A stretch of DNA of 64,000 nt, from contig CP136061.1 of the NCBI GenBank assembly GCA_032622095.1, positions 86,278,324 through 86,342,323 on the forward strand, given 5' to 3'. Position 1 is the stretch's first letter; each line of letters starts with the position of its first letter. The notes under the pieces were generated by a model. It did not search any database and was not told the origin of the DNA. It was given only the letters and a program-made list of their open reading frames with translations. Shown here piece after piece: positions 24,638 through 39,222 of this stretch. This DNA is from Siphonodentalium dalli (lineage: Eukaryota; Mollusca; Scaphopoda; Gadilida; Siphonodentaliidae). The position numbers were made by a program, and so were the translations under genes.

Positions 24638-24689
24638 GGCCCACTTATTGTTCGAACCCCCAATTCAAGTTATGTAAAATATATGCCAT

Positions 24690-25409
24690 AGTATATACCA
24701 TTTGAAAGTGTAAGCTCCAAAACATTGTATTTTCAACTTATACGATGTAATAATCTGTCAACATGTTGTTTTTATTGAGAAAATGACGTCTGTTCTTTGG
24801 TCGTGTTGATGTACAAAGTCAGTTATTTTCAATACAAGGGAATAACTCTATATATTTAGATATAGAGTTAATCCCCTTTCATTGAAAATATATCTTTAGT
24901 TTGAATTATGTTGCATTCTGGGAGCCAAAGGGGGAAATTATTGTATTATTTCAGCTATTTTCTATTACTCTATGCGAGTCTATGGGCACCTTACGAGACA
25001 CAGACATTCCAATTGGTGATGAATTATAGTATTTTAATCATATTTTACGCAATATAGTCTTATTAAAACCGTATATCAAGGCATTACAAAAACATCGGTG
25101 ACTCGAAAATTAAGTGTGCCTTTAAATGTTAATAATCGCCGGCCTGATTTTCTTATGATTTGTTAGATTAATTGAATGACAAAATAATTTCCCGCTTATA
25201 ACGCACTTATAAAGTAGATATAAAATGTGTATCCTCTTTGTCATATCAACGATGGCCATCGTCAGAATAAGTTATCTTATGTTGCGCAAATATCTTTGCA
25301 GCAGTTTACGCTTTCTAAAATATCACTCAGTCTCTTACAGTCGATGCTCGGTGTGCTCCATTTGGGTGCACCAAATCGCATGAATTCCCACGAACATCAC
25401 GTTGGTACG
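24690..25409. repeat. Downstream flank shared by zinc-finger loci
   Basis: This matches 38510-39222 and, from about 25190, also 52110-52318. It includes a hairpin at about 24840-24885 (AACTCTATAT...ATATAGAGTT) that is also present near 38655. The similarity shows that the finger loci were duplicated with their downstream DNA. Confidence 0.7.
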
Positions 25410-27893
<2,484 letters not shown>

Positions 27894-28740
27894 GTTGATT
27901 TATATATTCCACAATTGTAAACGAGATGACTGGCAACAATGGTTAACTAGTCTTTACGTTGAATGTTTTAAGGTAAAACACGTACATACACACATGAGCG
28001 TGATTTCTTTACAGTAAACGCCAGACTGAAACTATAGTTCAATGTTTACAGCTTTATGGCACTAACTTAATACGCGTCATCGATAAAAATCCCTCGGCAA
28101 TTGAGAGAGTCAGCGCAGAAACAACAGAAGCAATCGTAATCGGTGTTAACTTAAAACCAGTATGTGTTCCCGACCGGAGTCAGAAAATATTTGGTACTGG
28201 TTATTGGTTACAGTTGTTAAGCGTTCAATGCAATGTGTGTCGGGTCCACGTGGAACCAACCATCAGGTGTAGGTCAGAAGAATAATTGGTACGCCATTAA
28301 GTGAAGACGACCAGTAATCGATGAACCAACACAGAATGCCGACGAAAGATAACTTTATTCCCTTCGGACCGAAACCACGTATTACTACAACAGAAACCCA
28401 AACGCTAAACAAAGATACAAAATAACCTCTTCTGTCCATCCATTTCTTCGGGAAACACACTCCTTCGTGGGGACATGGGACTCGCTTGTCCTTCAAATGT
28501 TTCGTTAGATAAGCAAATCAAGACAGGACGGCGGCGATCTGGGTGTCTTGGTTCTTTTTTCAACATTACTGTACTCACCACTGTCTAGAAAATCAGTTGT
28601 AAAAGTAAAGTTCTCAGCATACCTACTTGCACATAAGACTTCGTCAAAGTGTTTTGTTTAGGTCATCTCTAGATCATGGCATTGAATGTCTACTCTATCT
28701 AACGCATGTAGAGATAATATTCCACCAGCAGTAAAACAAG
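27894..28740 (-). promoter_or_regulatory. Upstream flank of zinc-finger locus B
   Basis: The flank matches the DNA upstream of the loci at 41.3 kb and 54.2 kb and an orphan copy at 48.5 kb, with phrases such as TTAATACGCGTCATCGAT. It probably holds promoter and 5' UTR. A second conserved block, 28434-28740, matches 54690-54985 only. Within it the minus-strand frame starting at 28496 reads MKDKRVPCPHEGVCFPKKW, close to the frame at 54758, so it may be a 5' exon. Confidence 0.5.
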
Positions 28741-28751
28741 TTGCGAGACGT

Positions 28752-28960
28752 GGGGGTCTTTTTTTTACATTTCCATTTTTTTACACCCACCCACCATTTC
28801 TTGCATTTTTTTTCCATAAAATTTTAGACACCCACCCCAAAACATCAAGCTTTATGTTGGTCCCCTCTGTAAAAACGACCAACCGCTCTATATTGGTCCC
28901 TTCTTTGAAAGACCAAATTAAATATTACTTCCTGTTAACAAACATGTGCAAAATTGAACT
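28752..28960. mobile_element. G/C-run element end adjoining the inverted 1.2 kb repeat
   Basis: GTGGGGGTC, T-runs, ACACCCACCCACC and later CACCCACCCC give the layout of the G-rich element ends seen elsewhere. It borders the segment that recurs inverted at 56 kb. Boundaries are unclear. Confidence 0.4.
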
Positions 28961-28999
28961 CTAAGCAATCAACAAAGGTAAAATATTATGTGATTATAT

Positions 29000-30195
29000 T
29001 GGTAAATTTATAACCCAGCCTATTCATCTATGTGAGTACAGCTGGTGAGTAGATGAAAAATATGTTGAATCCCCTGGAATGACAACAAAAAATAACTAGG
29101 GCCAGTGTTAGGGCCTACAGTAGAATAAAAAATTACACAAACTTAAATTTATCTTTTTTTCAGACATCAACCAGCATCAACTAGTAGGCCTAGAGCCTAG
29201 AGTAATACCAAAAAGGAAAATGTGCATATGAACCAGTGTACGAATTAACTTTTATGTATGCCTGCATGACCACCGACCCGACCTCGCATTACTATACTTA
29301 GAACTAGGCCTAAAATAATGCTTAACCCTTTGAGTTTGAACGTTGATGGTCAATTTAGAGCCAAATCCATATAGACGGATGTATATTACTGAGATTCATT
29401 TGGACAATCAGAGCTGAACTTCGGTCATGTACTGGATGGAGTTCATGTGCAATGAGAAATTCACACACATTCTGTACATGACCTTTATGTGTGCCTTCAA
29501 ACTAGACCTCATTGCATGCACATCATCTTATAAATATACAATAATTAAGTAAATTAATTTTCTTCTTTGATAATTTTCAAATTAGCCTGAATTAGACATT
29601 AAGTGTCAGTTACATACTAGTATATGCAGGTAATTATGGGATATACTAATTACAAGTGAACAAAACTGTAATGTGTCCTGGCCCCTCTTCACATCTATTT
29701 AAATAATATTTTTATACTTTTCAGAAGACTATCCAAGGAAGGTTATATTTTTGTTTCTTTCAATAAATGTTATTAAAACTTTATTTCATGTCTACTTATT
29801 TACTTATTGATGGTTGTCAACAACACTGAAACAAATAATTTGACAATTCAAATAATTATTTGACAAAAGTATATTTAAAAATCAATTTAGTATACAAACA
29901 CTGATACAAATATTTAGTTCATACATTACACTCATGCATCAACTAACTGTATGAGTAAGGACTATAAGAATTATTGTAATATTCTGTCATGAGTTGTTAG
30001 CTGATATTGTCAGACTGCATTAAGTTCACCCTACCCTAGAGCTATCTGAAGTATTTTTTCATTGATATACACCGTGAACTAGACAATTTTCAATATAAAA
30101 ACTGCCAAGCAAGCTGAAACAGACACAATAAAAAAAATTGCGCGCAAAAAAAATCAATGAAAATTTTGGGACCCACCCCCACAATATTCACAAAA
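29000..30195 (+). repeat. 1.2 kb repeat, inverted copy at 56.27-57.47 kb
   Basis: The segment from GATTATATTGGTAAATTTATAACCC (29000) to GGGACCCACCCCCAC (30170s) is present in reverse orientation at 56268-57470 with few differences visible. No protein frame is seen. It is probably the interior of a larger hAT-like or unknown transposon whose ends carry G-runs. Confidence 0.75.
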
Positions 30196-30656
30196 TTATT
30201 ATCCCATATAACTAATGTATGCTAGAGTACTATAGCAACAATTATTTATCCTCACAATATGAGAGATATGTTCGAATTGTGAAAAAATATGAAAAGTGGT
30301 AAAACAAAAATTCATGTAAGTTTGACGGGAAATATTAAAAAAACACACTGCATTATCTAGTTTATGAACCAAAGTAGGGTATGAAATCTGTATGAAGCTA
30401 GAAAATAACTGTCAGCTAGAAAATAAATAAAACATTTTATTACACTCCTATGCCCGATTTCCATTGAAAACGCTGTTAATTAAAATTGGTAATGTCACTT
30501 GTGAATTATGTCATTTCCCGTGACCTCATTGACGTTACGTCGCTTACTGATCTAGACTGAATTTTCTATGGTTGATCTTTATCCACATCGGGACTTTTAA
30601 GCATTCATTCTGTGTGTTTTAATCATATTTGGCGAACCAAATTGATGCAGAAGTGT

Positions 30657-30832
30657 AATAAATAGAGTAATCAATTAGTTCCGAGAATTACGTTCAATAA
30701 TTCACTCGAGGCGAGAGACGTTTGGGTAAGAAACTCGTGCGCTAACGCGCACTCGTTTCTTACCGACGTCTCTCACCTCTCGTGAATTATTTAACGTAAT
30801 TCTCGGAACCAATTGATTACTCTCTATTTATT
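30657..30832. mobile_element. Palindromic MITE, ~176 bp
   Basis: Arms of ~85 bp starting AATAAATAGAG pair with a few mismatches around a four-base TAAC loop next to GTGCGC/GCGCAC. The interior shows GGCGAGAGACG/CGTCTCTCACC pairing. No clear target duplication. Confidence 0.7.
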
Positions 30833-31762
30833 TCATAATTATTTTTTTTTGGCAGCCATTTGCAGAACCATTTTTTAATAAATCACCATAAATCTACATA
30901 ATGTCTGAAAACTTAAAGATGAATCAATATTGAGTATTTATGTCTGCCAGAAAATAAATAAAATAGTTTAAGGGTTTTTCGATAGGTCGATAACAGATTT
31001 GCAAAAGTTTGGGCTACTCATAGTCCAGTGCATTTATGGTTTCACCTAAAAATAATTGCAACACAAAGTTTCTCAGTGGGAATAAGTACTTTAACCCATC
31101 ACAAATAATATACTAAAAATCAACAAGAATCAAGAAATGCGAAATTGATTAATTTTGTGAAATAAATTTGTCCAAATTTGGTAAACTACTCATTTTATAG
31201 CTTTTTAAGGATGTTTATAAAAAACTTCCTTTCACATGTCCTTCCATTTATATATCCAGTTTGTAGAGTGTACAACCCTGATTATAGAACAGGAAACCTT
31301 TCCTAGATACGTTTAGTATTTTTTGAGTTATGTGCCTCCAAAATTTGGAGTTTGTCTAATTTTGGAGGCTCAATTTCTCAAAATTAGTTAAAATCCATTT
31401 TTTATGGTCTTGTATTTTAAAAAATAAAGAAAAATGAAGGGATTCCTTGTTGGTTTAGTCATTTCCTCTCTAGGTTGTGCACAAAATATGATTTCTTTAT
31501 GCATCTATGATTGAGAGGACAAAAATATTCTTATACAAAATGTGTGTTCCACCATTGTATGGACAGCCAAATTTGCCTGTGGTCCAGAACCGGAGTGATG
31601 AAATAGCATATTTGATGTCATACAAAATCAATAATTATATATCCATATTCCCTGTCTTTCTCATAATCACTTAAGTATACATCGTTAAACACATTGTAAA
31701 GGAATTTCCCAAATCATGGTGTAGAAAATCAAATTATGGCCCTATGAATCTTTAGTATTTAA
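30833..31762. other. Intergenic, nothing recognised
   Basis: AT-rich with short A and T runs; no supported gene. Confidence 0.4.
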
Positions 31763-31862
31763 ACATATTTAATGTATTTACATGTACTTTGTGTGTTTTT
31801 TGGATAGCTATGCATCTACATGTATATAAAATATTTTCTAAATTTGGGCTCCTGATTGGGAT

Positions 31863-32046
31863 TTAAAGGTGGATTATCTCTTTGTAAACATGTTTTATAT
31901 AGTTACCGGGGTATAAAATATTAGATCTGAATCGAAGAATCCTGTCCAGAAATGCTTCTATCGATTAATATTAATTTTATTTCGAATATTTTCTAGTCTA
32001 AAAAGGTGTAGTTGTTTAGCTAACGAACAATAATGGTTACTGTTAA
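31863..32046 (+). mobile_element. Left half of a Kolobok-like MITE
   Basis: It starts TTAAAGGTGGATTATC and stops exactly at the family's internal TTAA (ACTGTTAA, 32043-32046). Its variants (CTGTCCAGAAATGC, TTTTCTAGTCTAA) belong to the subfamily of the copy at 46588. The missing right half resumes at 35904. Confidence 0.85.
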
Positions 32047-35000
32047 AGTGATGTGAAACGTAAATTGAACCTCACAATTGAGTTCCCTGCGTCATTCTGT
32101 GGGAAGAGTGAATAAAATAACTCAGATACACCAAATCACCCATCCTGAAGTCAGTTTGTACACATTATACGGCCATTCGGCTAACTATTTCTATTTCATC
32201 AATCGTCCCGATTAATCTCGCCATAATAACACGAAAAAACAAACCGATGCGTTGTCTTGTGGAGTCACGGAAATGCCCGAGCAACTTCCGACTCGATTGG
32301 GATTGAATCGGGTTTCGTTCTCAGAAATGGATTCTAGGGAGGATGACCGTTCGCTGGAATAGCGTCACATCAGAATATTAAAGCGAAAAACAAATTGACA
32401 TCGCAATCGGTAGTCAATTCGACAGGGAAGGAATAGAAAGGGAATTGTTGCGTGAAATCACAAACGGAAGAACATTGGCCGAGTTAGTGGCAAAGATTAT
32501 AATCGAACAGTGATCGAGAGGTAATAATTCCAAAATGTTACTATTTATAGAAAATTGTAAGCGCATTGACCGAATTTTTACATCAATCTGGCCGCAAGCA
32601 CAGTACCGTGCAGAAAGATTTGTCTTACTTTTGTAACTCAAAACTGTTTAATTACATTATACCTGTACAATAGTACAATAATTGGTATTCAATATGCCAG
32701 TACAGACCATTTGTTAGCTCATTGGCCATGAAATATTTTTAAGGGCAAATTCTGTTGTCAAGATTTAGTCAGCACTATTCATTCTGATAGATGGTAACTA
32801 TAATGGAAGGCCTTTTTCACATGTATTAGCTAATTGCACTTCAGCGTAAGTGAATTACACTTAAGCGTAATGTATTACACTCAGGTGTAATGCACACATA
32901 TAAAGCGTAATTCACTCACGCTTAACCGTACGATGTATATAGAGCATTACTCATATGAGTAATAGAATTATGACTAGTGTGCTTAAGCGTAATTGATTTA
33001 AGTTTGCTTAAGTGTAATTGATTTACGCTTAAGCTCACTGGTCATTCATTTTCATTGATAGATTAATTACACTTAATCGTCAATGAATTATGCTTAAGCG
33101 ATTATACGAGAAGCCGTTTTCACATTTATTCTGATTCTGCTTAATTGCAAATCATTTACGCTTAAGTGTAAATCATTTGCACTTAAGAGCAAATCATTTA
33201 TATTTAAATACAAATCATATGCGTTTTAGCGGAAATAGTATGGGAGGCCCTTTTCACATTTATTATTTATTTGCACTTAAGCGCAAATATTTGTGCTTAA
33301 GCGTAAATCATTTTCGCTTAAGCGCAAACATGTGTCTATCAATTTATTTGCGCTTAAGCGAAAATACCTAACACTCCCTTACATCCCTCCGATGTGAATG
33401 GTTGAGTCCATCTCATATTATATTATCATGGGCCCATAGTAGTAGCCCCGTACAGACTGGAAAGTTGAAAAAAGAAATCCATATGCATATCGACAGCATC
33501 TTTGTCCCCGGTGTCCCAAGAATTGGTGCCTCACTCCCAGAGCTCATGTATATTTTATTATCTCCTGCACAGATATATACCATTTCCATGGCCATAAATA
33601 GGGAATTAGGGGTTACTGGGGTTTGCTTCCCTCATATGGTGTACTCATTGACTTGAAGTAGGGGAAAAACCCCTATTTTCTTAATATCAGCATCCCTGTC
33701 CCCAAGAATTTGTGTCTCCATCCCAGAGATATAGTATATTTTATAAAAGAGATTTCCATGGTCATAAAACAGATCTTGGGGTTTCTGGGGGATTGTTTCC
33801 CTCATATGGTGGGGCTATATCAACTTTAGTGATGCGTTTAGGTCTGTGCCATGTAAAATTAATTCAGGGGGGATCCATGCATATTGATTTTTATTTGAGC
33901 TTAAGTGCAAATGATTTGCGCTTAAGCGCAAATATGATCTATTTGCTTAAGCGAAAATGATAGAGGTTATTTGCGCTTAAGCGTAAATAATTAATAAATG
34001 TGAAAAGGGCCTCCCATAAAATAGATCACATTTATGGCAATTTTATGCTAAAGCTCAAATATATTATTAGACACATATTTTTTGCGCTTAAGTGCAATTG
34101 ATTTACACTAATAAATAATATATTTGAAAAGGCTGTCTCCCATGCGATTCCCTCTAAACTCAAATTTACTCTGGCAATAAGACATCAATCAAACATCGGT
34201 TTAGACTCCCCCATATACTATGAGATGGACTCAATTATTCAGACAGAGGAAATCAGTTGGAGTTAGGTATTTGCTTAAGCATTATTCATTTTAATTATGT
34301 ATGAGTTCCGCGCTTCTGTGTAAATGAAGTACGTTTAAGCGTAATTCATATACACTCTCATTGAACTCCCCTCAAGCTGAAATGGATGCAACCGCATTAC
34401 TAATGCCAGTAACCTACATCAGGTTATACCAATATACATGAGATATATGGGGAGCCAAATTAACATTTAATAAATAATAGAGCTTAAGCGATATAATTGA
34501 GCTTAAGCGATATAATAAGGGAAGATATAATTGCGATTAAGTTCAATAAGGAAATATCTAATTGCGCTTAGCACAATAAGGAATATCTTATTGCACTTAA
34601 GCACAAAAAGGAATATCGTATTGCACTTAAGCACAATAAGGAATCTCTAAGCACAATAAGGAATATTCTTATTGCGCTTAAGCGCGATAAGAAATATTCT
34701 TATTTCACTTAAGTGTAATTAGAGATTCCTTGATTGGGGGGGGGGACTTTAGCTCAATTATTTATTAAATGTTAATTTGGCTTCCTCCCACAGAGGTGAG
34801 ATAGCTGATGAACCCAATTACACTTAAGCGTAATTCAAATGTATTACGCTTATCGTAAGTTAATTATGCTTAAGCGTAAATGATTTACGCTTAAGTGTAA
34901 TTAGCTACTATAAAGTGAATCTGGTATAAGGGGAGTACTCTAAATTGTTCTTTCGACCAGCTGTTTCTACCAATTAAAAACAATTCTCATTTATTTTGAA

Positions 35001-35903
35001 ACTATTGAATGACAACGGTATAATTTTGTACTGGTAATATTCATTATAAACTTGTACAAATCTGAAAACAAACACAATTTTAATATCTAAGAAATTTAGA
35101 GTTCCCTCTCTTACAGCAGGGACCACTACGCCAGGAAGACCAATCGATCTAGTTCAGCCCGATTGGGCTATTATAATTTATAGATCGATCGGTGGTTCAC
35201 TCTCTGCATTTCAAATATTGCTAATAATCTCCATTTACAGAAGTCAATAATGCCATTGCAGATAACTTCATCTTAAATTCGACCAAATATGTTGACGTTT
35301 GATAAGAAGGGTAGGAATTCCCCGATTTGTTTATTTTCAATCGATGAGAAGCATGACGACCTGGATGAGTTCGGAGGTGTGCGGCGTGTGCCAATCGTAT
35401 TTTGCATGCTGTGAATACCCATTCACGCCTAAATTTGCAAACAATCCATATATAACATATACACAGTGTGTACACTTTGTTAGTTGCCAATTAATTCTCG
35501 ATATTTCAATTAGAAAACATGAGATATCGATGCAAAAATCAAGACATTATCTAGTTTGTGTTTTGTTGAATCTACTTTCGGTTATCGACATGCCGGCTAT
35601 TGTTTTGGCTGTTCTGTCAACCGTGCGTACCATCCGATCGTCGTTTTTCGGGCGGTTCCGATTTCTTCCGAATATAATTCCATGACCTCCACGCGATGAT
35701 TCGCGCCGAAAATGTCGTTTGTATCTGAGAAGATTTCTTACTCTGACCGCAGTTTTCAACAATTTAATACGGGACGAATACCGCATCAATAATATGCAAC
35801 CCTGGGGTTTTAATTCTGGTTTTTTATGACATTTGTTATGGTATATCGGATACAGTTCTGTCTGACATGAAATATATACCCACCGGGAGTGAAGCTAATG
35901 ACT
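32047..35903. mobile_element. 3,857 bp insert between duplicated TTAA sites
   Basis: It is flanked by TTAA at 32043-32046 and 35904-35907. The two sides together rebuild one MITE of ~523 bp, so this is an insertion. Ends read AGTGAT on the left and ATGACT on the right (five of six bases pair), a weak terminal inverted repeat. Inside are ~750 bp of unique sequence, a 2 kb array of CTTAAG-centred palindromes and ~950 bp of unique sequence. ORFs of 60-130 codons (35299-35685 is the longest) match nothing known to me. It may be a non-autonomous TTAA-specific element of unassigned family. Confidence 0.75.
32829..34912. repeat. Array of CTTAAG-centred palindromes
   Basis: Dozens of 12-16 bp palindromes of the type TTACGCTTAAGCGTAA, TTTGCGCTTAAGCGCAAA and ATTACACTTAAGTGTAAT lie in clusters at 32829-33370, 33890-34135, 34260-34350, 34480-34730 and 34800-34912. 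Larger inverted repeats are nested over them: GGGAGGCCCTTTTCACATTT (33241) pairs with 33985-34015, GAGTCCATCTCATA (33403) pairs near 34220, and GCCAAATTAACATTTAATAA (34455) pairs near 34780. A direct repeat of ~170 bp (about 33500-33655 and 33690-33830) lies in the gap. Confidence 0.8.
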
Positions 35904-36246
35904 TTAACAGAGACCAGAAATTTTATTGTAAAATTTTGTCACAAATAAACGTTAATTATACTCAGTATCGCTTATAACTATGGAACAAAACAATACAATC
36001 AATCTGGGAATTTGACTTTCGGTGCGTAGCCATAGGAACAGCCCAGTGCTCTATATCGCAATATGGTATCATCCAAATGGTCTGTTCTAAAAATAGACAC
36101 ATAAACGGTCCCGATTAAATATTCGAAATAAAATCAATATTAATTGATAGAAGCTTTTACGGACAGGGGTCTTCAGTTCATATTTATTATTTTATACCTA
36201 CGCAACTATTTCAAATTTGTTATTTAAAGAGATAATCCATCTTTAA
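35904..36246 (+). mobile_element. Right half of the split Kolobok-like MITE
   Basis: It begins at the internal TTAACAGAGACCAG and ends CATCT-TTAA (36243-36246). It shares subfamily variants with the left half at 31863 and with the 46588 copy. R1 sequence resumes at once with GGATATGGAGCTGG. Confidence 0.85.
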
Positions 36247-37414
36247 GGATATGGAGCTGGCCCAACAACCACGCACCATGATAAAATCATACAGCACCTG
36301 TGACTATGAATTCATATTTCGGGGTCAGTGTTCTCTCAGAATCTACTTATTCTGAAAATGATCGAGACTATATTTATTTTGAAAATGATTCCACATTTGA
36401 CTTTAGAATTTAGGTAGGCACTGAACAAAAACAATTTGGTCATCAGAAAGGGATTTTGGGTTCAGTGAGGAGGTGAATATTTGTGTTTCTTAATATTCAA
36501 ATTCGTAACTTTAACTTGAATTATTGGGTCCTGTAACACATTATACGTGTTAAGCTCCAGTACTGTAAGTGTTTTGGATGTCAGCATCAATACAAAAACA
36601 ACTTTTAAAAGTTTGGTCTCCTCTGGGATTTAAGAACAAACAGCCTAAAACCATACAGAACCGTGCCTTCAAAATGATATTTTGGAGTCAGTGTTCTTTC
36701 AGACTGTATTAATTCTGAAAAATATCCAACATTTGACTTTAGAAATATAGGCAGGCAATCAACAAAACATATTTGGGCCCAAGGAAGGGATTTTGGGCTC
36801 AGAGTGGGTATTTTTAACTTTAATTTGGCCATGTATGGTACATGTAACACATTATGTGTATTTCAGTCCAGTACTTACAGTAGTGTGTTTTGGGAGGGTA
36901 TGCATCTATATAGGCAGATTTATACAAAATTGGGCTCCTCGGTGGAATTTAAGTACAAGCAGCAGACCCAACACCAACATTACCCATAATAAACCATACA
37001 GTACCTGTGCCTTTAAAATCATATTTCGGGGTCAGTATTCTCTCAAATGGTAGAATTTGATACATTATCATTGTAAACTTAAATTGGACTATCTTAACCC
37101 AAGTATTTCATGTCCATGTCACCTTTTCACATTTAACCCTAGGCTGTGGTGGCGCAGCATTACATATCATGTACCAGTGTATTCTCTTATATAAATGCGA
37201 GTGACCCATAAATTACAATAATGAGTGTTATGTACATTTGTCAATAATGGTACATAACAGTATACTCTATAATTCAACATCAAAACCCTCAATCATGATT
37301 CCGATCATAGTAATTTACTATCGCCAAGGGATGGGTTAACATCTGCTGATCTTGATCGGCCTCTGGTTCAACTAAGAATTGAAGATATTTGATAATAACC
37401 AAAGTGGCTTACTA

Positions 37415-37942
37415 TTAAAGGTGGATTATCTCTTTGTAAACATGTATTAGATAGTTACCGGGGTATAAAATATTATATTTGAATCGAAGACTCCTGTCCG
37501 GAAATGCTTCTATCGATTAATATTAATTTTATTTCGAATATTTTCTGGTCTAAAAAGGTGTGTTTGTTCAGCTAACGAACAATATTGGTTACTGTTAACA
37601 GAGACCAGAAATTATATTGTGCAATTTTGTCACAATTAAACGTTAATTATACTCATTATCGCTTATATCTGTGGAACAAAACAATACAAACAACCAATCT
37701 GTGGCATTTGACATTCATTGCGTAGCCATAGGAACAGCCCAGTGCTCTATATCGCAATAGGGTCTCATCCGAATGGTCGGTTCTAAAAATAGCAACATAA
37801 ACGGGCCCGATTTAATATTCGAAATAAAATCAATATTAATTGATAGAAGCTTTTCCGGACATAGGTCTTCAGTTCATATCTATTATTTTATACCCACGCA
37901 ACTATTTAAAATTTGTTATTTAAAGAGATAATCCATCTTTAA
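37415..37942 (+). mobile_element. Kolobok-like MITE inside R1
   Basis: 528 bp with TTAA at both ends. It interrupts the R1 copy. The 44 kb R1 copy reads straight through at about 44092 (CTTACTATTTATATTGCAG), so insertion followed the R1 duplication. Its 86-codon frame has a TAG. Confidence 0.9.
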
Positions 37943-38508
37943 TTACAGTAATACAAGCTTAATTTAACTGCAATAGTGAGAACAGTAATAATGTTGTCTT
38001 ATTGATTTAGAGTTATTTTTAGCCACATATATATCACATAGCAGTGAAGCTGTAACCCATTCATGATTCAGTGGACTCTCCCATTCAATTCTAAAAGTCT
38101 TAATTGGATAGTATATTGTTCATTTGTATGGATGTTCTCATATACATGTGTTTTTCAATTAATCATTCTTCTATTATATCTCTAGGTTTCTCCTCACTCA
38201 CTTGCATGAATTTCTGTAGTTAAAAAATAACACTTCTCAACATTTCTGATACTTTCATCTGATATGTCTCATTTTATATTGGTTTATTTTGACACAGCCT
38301 TTGCCCCTATTGAATGTATTGATTGATTTATTTATTTCTATGTTTATGTGTACCCGTACCATAGCATGGTACACATATGGTCGATCTCCGGATTGACCAC
38401 TCGTCGTCCGTCCGGTTGACACTTTATGCATGGTGCGATAGCTAAAAACATTTTTTATTCGATCGCAACCACATTCTGTATATCTGTTTCTCAGCCCCAA
38501 AATACATA

Positions 38509-39222
38509 TTATATACCATTTGAAAGAGTAAGCTCCAAAACATTGTATTATCAACTTATACGATGTAATAAACTGTCAACATGTGTTCATTGTGAAACTG
38601 ACGTCTGTTCTGTGGTCGTGCTAAAGTACAAAGTCAGTAAATTTTAATGCAAGGGGAATAACTCTATATATTTAGATATCGAGTTAATCCCCTTTCATTG
38701 AAACTATATCTTTAGTTTCAATTCTGTTGCATTCTGGGAACCAACGGGGGAAATTATTGTATTATTTCAGCTATTTTCTATTACCTTATGGGCACCTTAC
38801 GAGACACAGACATTCCAATTGGTGATGAATTATAGTATTTTAATCATATGTTATGGCATAGATTATTATTAAAACCGTATATCAAGGCATTACAAAACAA
38901 TAAGCGGTGACTCGAAAATTAAGTGGGCCTTTAAATGTTAATAATCACAGGCCTGATTTTCTTATGATTTGTTAGATTACTTGAATGACAAAATAATTTC
39001 CCGAATATAATGCACTTATAAAGTAGATATCAAATGTGTATCCTCTTTGTCGCTTACATCATATCAACGAGGGCCATCGTCAGAATAAGTTATCTTATGT
39101 CGCGCAAAGATAATTGCAGCAGATTACTCTTTCTAAAAACTCACTCTTACAGTCGATGGTCGCTGTGGCTCCTTTGGGTGCAACAAATCGCATGAATTCC
39201 CACGAACATCACGTTAGTAAGG
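38509..39222. repeat. Downstream flank of zinc-finger locus C
   Basis: Paralogue of 24690-25409, including the hairpin AACTCTATATATTTAGATAT at about 38660 and the phrase CACGAACATCACGTTAG just after the stop codon. Confidence 0.65.

Larger units (their letters stand above)
31763..38508 (+). repeat. Repeat family R1, copy split by nested insertions
   Basis: Bases 31763-31862 match 42745-42836, and 36247-37414 plus 37943-38508 match 42838-44660. Everything between, 31863-36246, is absent from the 42 kb copy. A third, shorter R1 copy is at 59560-60245 and a diverged one at 45040-45230. R1 carries no recognisable protein. Phrases such as CATATTTCGGGGTCAGTGTT recur within each copy, so R1 has internal repetition of ~400 bp. 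Confidence 0.8.

Noticed and set aside
32829-34912. CRISPR-like array
   Set aside because: Repeats are palindromes at irregular spacing without constant-length spacers, in animal DNA and with no cas genes.
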